A program made the translations under genes and the position numbers. Shown here one piece after another: positions 39,901 through 47,429 of a DNA stretch of 64,000 bases (position 1 is the first letter of the stretch; the number at the start of each line of letters is the position of its first letter). Source of the stretch: Ashinkailepas kermadecensis (taxonomy: Eukaryota > Arthropoda > Thecostraca > Neolepadidae); contig JAOTOM010003137.1 in assembly GCA_034440615.1 (NCBI GenBank), forward strand, positions 1 through 64,000, read 5' to 3'. The notes beneath the pieces were generated by a model. That model worked only from the letters and a program-made list of their open reading frames with translations, was not told where the DNA came from and made no database searches.

Positions 39901-42900
39901 TAAGGAAACTTCGCACGTCTAGAATTATTTGAAACGTTACCTGGGGTTGTCCAATACCAGATAACTTCAAAATAACGTCCGCGATGTCACCAGGGTATAG
40001 TGGCTCGATGTTCAACTGATTGTGATTCTTGACCCTTCAAGTTCGCCTAGCGATACTTGTGAAGTACATTCCACATTAACAGCATTTATGGCGTCCTGAT
40101 CGAGACAATACCTGTTGGTTTCTGAGTTCTGATCAGCATCAACAACTTCCGGCAGATGCGGACTGCCTGCCTGGTTCTGTGTTCCTGGATAGCGACTACT
40201 GCAACTCCTGCTCTTGTCCTGAGGCCGGGGTAGCTAGCTGCAATAAAAAAGCATGCATTCAAGGTAATGTGATGTAAATGTGCCATTTCAGTTTCAATTT
40301 CGATGGGAGGGAGAATCGCTCCGAATCAGCGAATGTCCGTGTCGGTCGGTTTGGTGGCTTCACCGTTTCCCAACTGGAGACATATCACTATGGGTGCAAG
40401 CGTGCAGCCGGAGGTTGGACCTAGTGCCAGTCTAATGCACCATGAAGGGCACTGGTCTGGCGAAGGCCAGATGAGTGCTGTATCCCCCCATGATGTCGGC
40501 AGTGTCAGACACAATGACGTTCTCTGTAGAAAGCGATGTGGTGTTGTCGTGCACTCTGGAAGTGACAAATGTAAAACGGAACGCCCCTTCACGACATGCC
40601 CGGCTTTTTGGCTGGTCCAATGTCCATATCTGTGGTTCCAATTGACGTTATGTAACCTCATTATCCGGCTTGCATGCAATGTCGGTATTTTCCAGGCTTC
40701 ACTGCATCTTGGCGGTGCTCCACTCGGACTCAGTGAAAAGACATTTGCCAAAGCACCGCCTTCGGTCACAAAATGATTTGTATCTCCCACCTCTACCGGA
40801 TCATACACTTTATTGACACTTCACATACCCTCCCTATAGCGGCAACGGAACCGGGATTGTCAACACAAAATTTCGTCGTTGAACAAAATATGCCTCTACT
40901 CGGCAGAACATTTTGGTGAATGCAGATAATAATCCATGTTTAACCCAGGAGTCACTGCAGGAGGTATTTTCGACTACTCCCCATTTAATGTCTATGTGAT
41001 AGCAGCCAATTCAATATAGAGAGCAGCTTGATATTTTCTGTACTTTCAAAGGAAAATCTAGGATATCTTTTGTAACAATTGACCTCCCAAGACATCTCAG
41101 GTTATGTCCTTATGATGTCATATACCTTTCCCAAGGTGCTGGTTCAAGGCTTCAAACGGTTGCCTGTTATGAGATGCAATTGGACCAATACATACCGACA
41201 GACCAATACAAGGGCATTTGTGTACCAGAGGCCTTTTCATTATTTTAACCTCGAGTGGATCATACTAGGTCAAATGGATATTCTTTATTGTATTGAAAGA
41301 CTTAAGCATAATGACGGCTTTGAGATTGAAACGATAATGAAGATATTTTAAACTCGATATATCGATTCCAAAGATATCCTGACATGTGAGGTCATCATAG
41401 GTTAAGGATGCAAATGTCTGGTTCAGGTACGGTTAAGTATACAGTTGTCTGGTTAGAGATATGCCAGATCATATTATAATGACATCACAGTCTACATCTG
41501 AAATACTGCTTTTACAGGGGGACACGGTTGCTTCTCATTAAATACAAACTAACCAACCAATACTAGCATGTCAATCCAGCTGTAATTATTTCAGAGTGAT
41601 CAATGTCTACCGCGTGATGTGATGTAGGCCATGCTTGGTCATATTGATAGGATGTAATTTATGGAAATATGATGATCGCTAACGACCGAAGATACGCACA
41701 AGAGTAAGTAGAGCATGCACATAATATATTACAAATGACATCCTTGCATGCCACGTTATCATAAGTTCACTATTCATGAGCTTGTGCTCAGATGCAGGGT
41801 GTAATGATTGCTCATGGCATGCCATCTCATGTCTGAAATGAACGGCAATGGTCACTTCCGGGTGCTCAAAGCAAAATGCCGAAGCATCCACCCTGTGAGA
41901 TCTACTATAACTAGGTGTGCAACAAATACAGCAAGAAGATCGGGCCATGAGATCCCGAGTGTTCGGAGCATGAATAGGTACACACTGATGTGATGGTAAC
42001 GGTTCCGATAGGGTGTTTTATAGAGAGTGACGGGAATGGCCGAACATGTGTTGCCTGATCCCCGTGACAGTAACGGCCGGTGATGTGCTGTAGGTGACCT
42101 GTGATTTGATAGGTGTCATCACGGATTATACAGATATGCAAAATGGCGTGGCTGATGCGAAAATCCGTTATATTTATCCAGATCTCTGTGAAGATGTGAC
42201 ATAGACGGTGCATTGCATTGTGTGCTGATCAAAAACAGCAATCTGACCACTTCTCCTCAGGTGACCTTGTTTGACACGAAGCCAGAAAGGTTTGGCTTGC
42301 GCAATGGTAGATAAGCACGGCATTAAGCCAACGGCAGCAGAGATATCATTTCGCTTATTCCCTTTATTTGCGTTCAAATATTAGCTCTCAAATACGGTGA
42401 ATTTGTGTTACTTCATGTTGCCTCCCGATTGACTTCCCGGTAAACATCTGATTTTCCCTCGATTAAAGCTATTGTGATACCGAATACCGTTTGGATCGGC
42501 GTCACCTGCTCGCAAAGATGCAAAGGGGAAATAAGCCTCACCCGCCGTGTCCCGTGTGTGTAAACATACCCCAGTGACTGACGGGCTAAATAAACTGCTT
42601 TCAAAGTGAACATAGTACGGCTTCAAAGGTTGCAACAGGAAGCCTATGAATATTTCAACATCGCGAGGATCGGCTCAATAATAATTAACTCGCTGGAATT
42701 AGGTTTTCGTATCTCTCGGACGACAAAATACGTCTCGACCTGTGTCAACACTCGCAACAGTACTATTCATACAATGGCCTACTAAAGTTTGTTTGTCATC
42801 CAGGTGAAATTTCCTCTTATCATATACGCATTCAACAAAAAATAACTTTCCTTAACTGAGCTAATTTTAAACTTAAATTTACCTTTTAAACATTTGATTA

Positions 42901-45900
42901 TACATGCGATGTAGTGCCATATGTCCACATAATCCCGTTTACTGAGCGCATTTCGCAAAGATTCGAACGTCTATGTGTTTATTGGAACAGATCCTTGAAC
43001 GGTCGCTTCAGCTTTCCCACATCTGATAGCCACGTCCTACATTGGCAGGTGTATTAACAACCTTGACACTGTCATATGTTGCAGTGCCGCGATGTCAGTA
43101 CGGCCCGTCCTACATAGATGAGTGTGGGAACACGTGCAATTGTTTGGGCGGTACAAATGGCTGCACCCGCAAGCGGTGCCTGCCTGGACAAACATCCGAG
43201 AAGCCCGCCCCCTGCTCCGACCCCTCTGACCTGCCACGCTTGTCGAATAAACGAGTCTTCTGCCACGACGGCATCGTCAAGTTCCAAGCTCTAGGTGAGC
43301 CATCGGGGATGCCTTCTGATGTGATAAGGAAACTTCGCACGTCTATAATTCTTTGAAACGTTACCTGGGGTTGTCCAATACCAGATAACTTCAAAATAAC
43401 GTCCGCGATGTCACCAGGGTATACTGGCTCGATGTTCAACTGATTGTGATTCTTGACCCTTCAAGTTCGCCCAGCGATACTTGTGAAGTACATTCCACAT
43501 TAACAGCGTTTATGGCGTCCTGATCGAGACAATACCTGTTGGTTTCTGAGTTCTGATCAGCATCAACAACTTCCGGCAGATGCGGACTGCCTGCCTGGTT
43601 CTGTGTTCCTGGATAGCGACTACTGCAACTCCTGCTCTTGTCCTGAGGCCGGGGAAGCTATCTGCAATAAAAAAGCATGCATTCAAGGTAATGTGATGTA
43701 AATGCGCCATTTCAGTTTCAATTTCCATGGGTGGGTGAATCGCTCCGAATCAGCGAATGTCCGCGTCGGTCGGTTTGGCGGCTTCACCATTTCCCAACTG
43801 GAGACATATCACTATGGGTGCAAACGTGCAGCCGGGGATTGGACCTAGTGCCAGAGTAATGCACCATGAAGGGCACTGGTCTGGCGAAGGCCAGATGAGT
43901 GCTGTATCCCCCCATGATGTCGGCAGTGTCAGACACAATGACGTTCTCTGTAGAAAGCGATGTGGTGTTGTCGTGCACTCTGGAAGTGACAAATGTAAAA
44001 CGGAACGCCCCTTCACGACATGCCCGGCTTTTTGGCTGGTCCGATGGCCATATTTGTGGTTCCAATTGACGTTATGTAACCTCATTATCCGGCTTGCATG
44101 CAATGTCGGTATTTTCCAGGCTTCACTGCATCTTGGCGGTGCTCCACTCGGACTCAGTGAAAAGACATTTGCCAAAGCACCGCCTTCGGTCACAAAATGA
44201 TTTGTATCTCCCACCTCTACCGGATCATACACTTTATTGACACTTCACATACCCTCCCTATAGCGGCAACGGAACCGGGATTGTCAACACAAAATTTCGT
44301 CGTTGAACAAAATATGCCTCTACTCGGCAGAACATTTTGGTGAATGCAGATAATAATCCATGTTTAACCCAGGAGTCACTGAAGGAGTCATTTTCGACTA
44401 CTCCCCATTTAATGTCTATGTGATAGCAGCCAATTCAAGATAGAGAGCAGCTTGATATTTTCTGTACTTTCAAAGGAAAATCTAGGATATCTTTTGTAAC
44501 AATTGACCTCCCAAGACATCTCAGGTTATGTCCTTATGATGTCATATACCTTTCCCAAGGTGCTGGTTCAAGGCTTCAAACGGTTGCCTGTTATGAGATG
44601 CAATTGGACCAATACATACCGACAGACCAATACAAGGGCATTTGTGTACCAGAGGCCTTTTCATTATTTTAACCTCGAGTGGATCATACCAGGTCAAATG
44701 GATATCCTTTATTGTATTGAAAGACTTAAACATAATGACGGCTTTGAAATTGAAACGATAATGAAGATATTTAAACTCGATATATCGATTACAAATATAT
44801 CCTGACATGTGAGGTCATCATAGGTTAAGTATGCATATGTCTGGTTCATATACGGTTAAGTATACAGTTGTCTGGTTAGAGTTATGCCAGATCATATTAT
44901 AATGACATCACAGTCTACATCTGAAATGCTGCTTTTACAGTGGGACACGGTTGCTTCTCATTCAATACAAACTAACCAACCAATACTAGCATGTCAACCC
45001 AGCTGTAATTATTTCAGAGTGATCAATGTCTACCGCGTGATGTGAAGTAGGCCATGCTTGGTCATATTGATAGGATGTAATTTATGGAAATATGATGATC
45101 GCTAACGACCGAAGATACGCACAAGAGGAAGTAGAGCATGCACATAACATATTACAAATGACATCCTTGCATGCCAGGTTATCATAAGTTCACTATTCAT
45201 GAGCTTATGCTCAGGTGCAGGGTGTAATGATTGCTCATGGCATGCCATCTCATGTCTGAAATCAACGGCAATGGTCACTTCCGGGTGCTCAAAGCAAAAT
45301 GCCGAATCATCCACCCTGTGAGATCTACGATAACTAGGTGTGCAACAAATACAGCAAGAAGATCGGGGCATGAGATCCGGAGTGTCCGGAGCATGAATAG
45401 GTACACGCTGATGTGATGGTGACGGTCCCGATAGGTTGTTTTATAGACAGTGACTGGAATGGCCGAACATGTGTTGCCTGATCCCCGTGACAGTAACGGC
45501 CGGTGATGTGCTGTATGTGACCTGTGATTTGATAGGTGTCATCTCGGATTATACAGATATGCAAAATTTCGTAGCTGACGAGAAAATCCGTTATATTTAT
45601 CCGGATCCCTGCGAAGATGGAACATAGACGGTGCATTGCATTGTATGCTGATCAAAACATCAATCTGACCACTTCCCCCCAGGTGACCTTGTGTGACACG
45701 AAGCCAGAAAGGTTTGGCATGCGCAATGGTAGATAAGCACGGCATTACGTCAACTACAGCAGAGATACCATATCGCTTATTCCCTTTATTTGCGTTAAAA
45801 TACTTGCTCTAAAATACAGTGAATTCGTGTTACTTGATGTTGCATCACCATTGACTTCCCGCTAAACATCTTGTTTTCTCTCGATTAAAGCTATTATGGT

Positions 45901-47368
45901 ATCGAATAACGTTTGAATCGGGGTTACCTGCTCGCAAAGATGCAAGGGGGCAAGATGCCTGCCCCGCACTGAGCTCTGTGTGCTCTGTAAACTATAATCC
46001 TGTGACTACCGGGCTAAATAAACTGCTTTCAAAGTGAACATAGTACGGCTTCAAAGGTTGCAACAGGAAGCCTATGAATATTTCAACATCGCGAGGATCG
46101 GCTCAATACTAATTAACTCGCTGGAATTAGGTTTTCGTATCTCTCAGACGACAAAATACGTCTCGACCTGTGTCAACAATCGAAACAGGACTATTCATAC
46201 AATGGCCTACTAAAGTTTGTTTGTCATCCAGGTGAAATTTCCTCTTATCATATACGCATTCAACAAAAAATAACTTTCCTTAACTGAGCTAATTTTAAAC
46301 TTAAATTTACCTTTTAAACATTTGATTATACATGCGACGTAGTCCCATGTGTCCACATAATCCCGTTTATTGAGCGCATTTCGCAAATATTCAAACGTCT
46401 ATGTGTTTATTGGAGCACGTCCATGAACGGTCGCTTCAGTTTTCCCACATCTGATAGCCACGTCCTACATTGGCAGGTGTATTAACAACCTTGACACTGT
46501 CATATGGTGCAGTGCCGCGATGTCAGTACGGCCCGTCCTACAAAGACGAGTGTGGCAACACGTGCACGTGTAGTGGCAGTACATACAGCTGCACCCGCAA
46601 GTCGTGCCAGCCCGGACAAACAGCACAGAAGCCCGTCTTCTGCTCCAACCCCTCTGACCTGCCACGCGTGTTAAATACACGCGTCATCTGCCACCAGGGC
46701 ATCGTCAAGTTCCAAGCTCTAGGTGAGCCATCAGTGATGCTTCCTGACGTGATGAGGAATCTTCGGACGTCTAGAAGTCTTTGAAATGTTACCTGGGGTT
46801 GTCCAATACCAGATAACTTCAAAATAACGCCCGCAACGTCACCAGTTTATAGCGGTTCGATGTTCAACTGATTGTGATTGTTGACCCTTCAAGTTCGCCG
46901 AGCGATACTTGTGAAGTTCATTCCACATTAACAGCGTTTATGACGTCCTGATGGAGACAATACCTGTCGGTTTCTGAGTTGTGATCAGCATCCACAACTT
47001 CCGACAGATGCGGACTGCCTGCCTGGTTCTGTGTTCCTGGATAGCGACTACTGCAACTCCTGCTCTTGTCCTGCCGTTGGGGTAGCTAGCTGCAGCAAAA
47101 AAGCCTGCGTTAAAGGTAATGTGATGTAACAACGCCATTAGGGGTAGTAGAACACTGGAAACAGCTGCCAGGAACCATTGTCAGTAGCAACACACTGAAC
47201 ATCTTTAAAAACAGCATAGACAATCATTATATGAATAGGGGGCTTGTTTTTCTGTATTCCAAGGAGGGTTAATGGACGGATTTGGTGGGCAACTGGTTCA
47301 GTGTCCAGAGTGCAACCAAGAAGGGCCATTGTGGCTCATAATTGTACTGATCTTTTAAGTCTTTATGT

Positions 47369-47429
<61 letters not shown>

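Larger units (their letters stand above)
38144..41566 (+). repeat. Array unit 6 (3423 bp)
   Basis: P-type left half, with ACATCAATCTGACC near 38810 as in units 2 and 8. The right half matches unit 4. Confidence 0.95.
41567..44989 (+). repeat. Array unit 7 (3423 bp)
   Basis: Q-type left half and the unit 5-type right half with the shared one-base loss near 44771. Confidence 0.95.
44990..47134 (+). repeat. Array unit 8 (truncated after exon B)
   Basis: P-type left half and both exons are present. Similarity ends at about 47134, some 20 bp after exon B8, where a retrotransposon 3' end begins. The conserved intronic blocks found after exon B in units 1-7 are missing. Confidence 0.92.
47135..47427 (+). 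mobile_element. 5'-truncated CR1-like retrotransposon 3' end with TA microsatellite tail
   Basis: The insertion replaces the right half of unit 8 and the left part of unit 9. It has the C-terminus of a reverse transcriptase protein (47141-47272), a 100-bp 3' untranslated region and a (TA)n tail (47373-47427). Ending in a short simple repeat is typical of CR1/L2-type elements. Confidence 0.75.
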
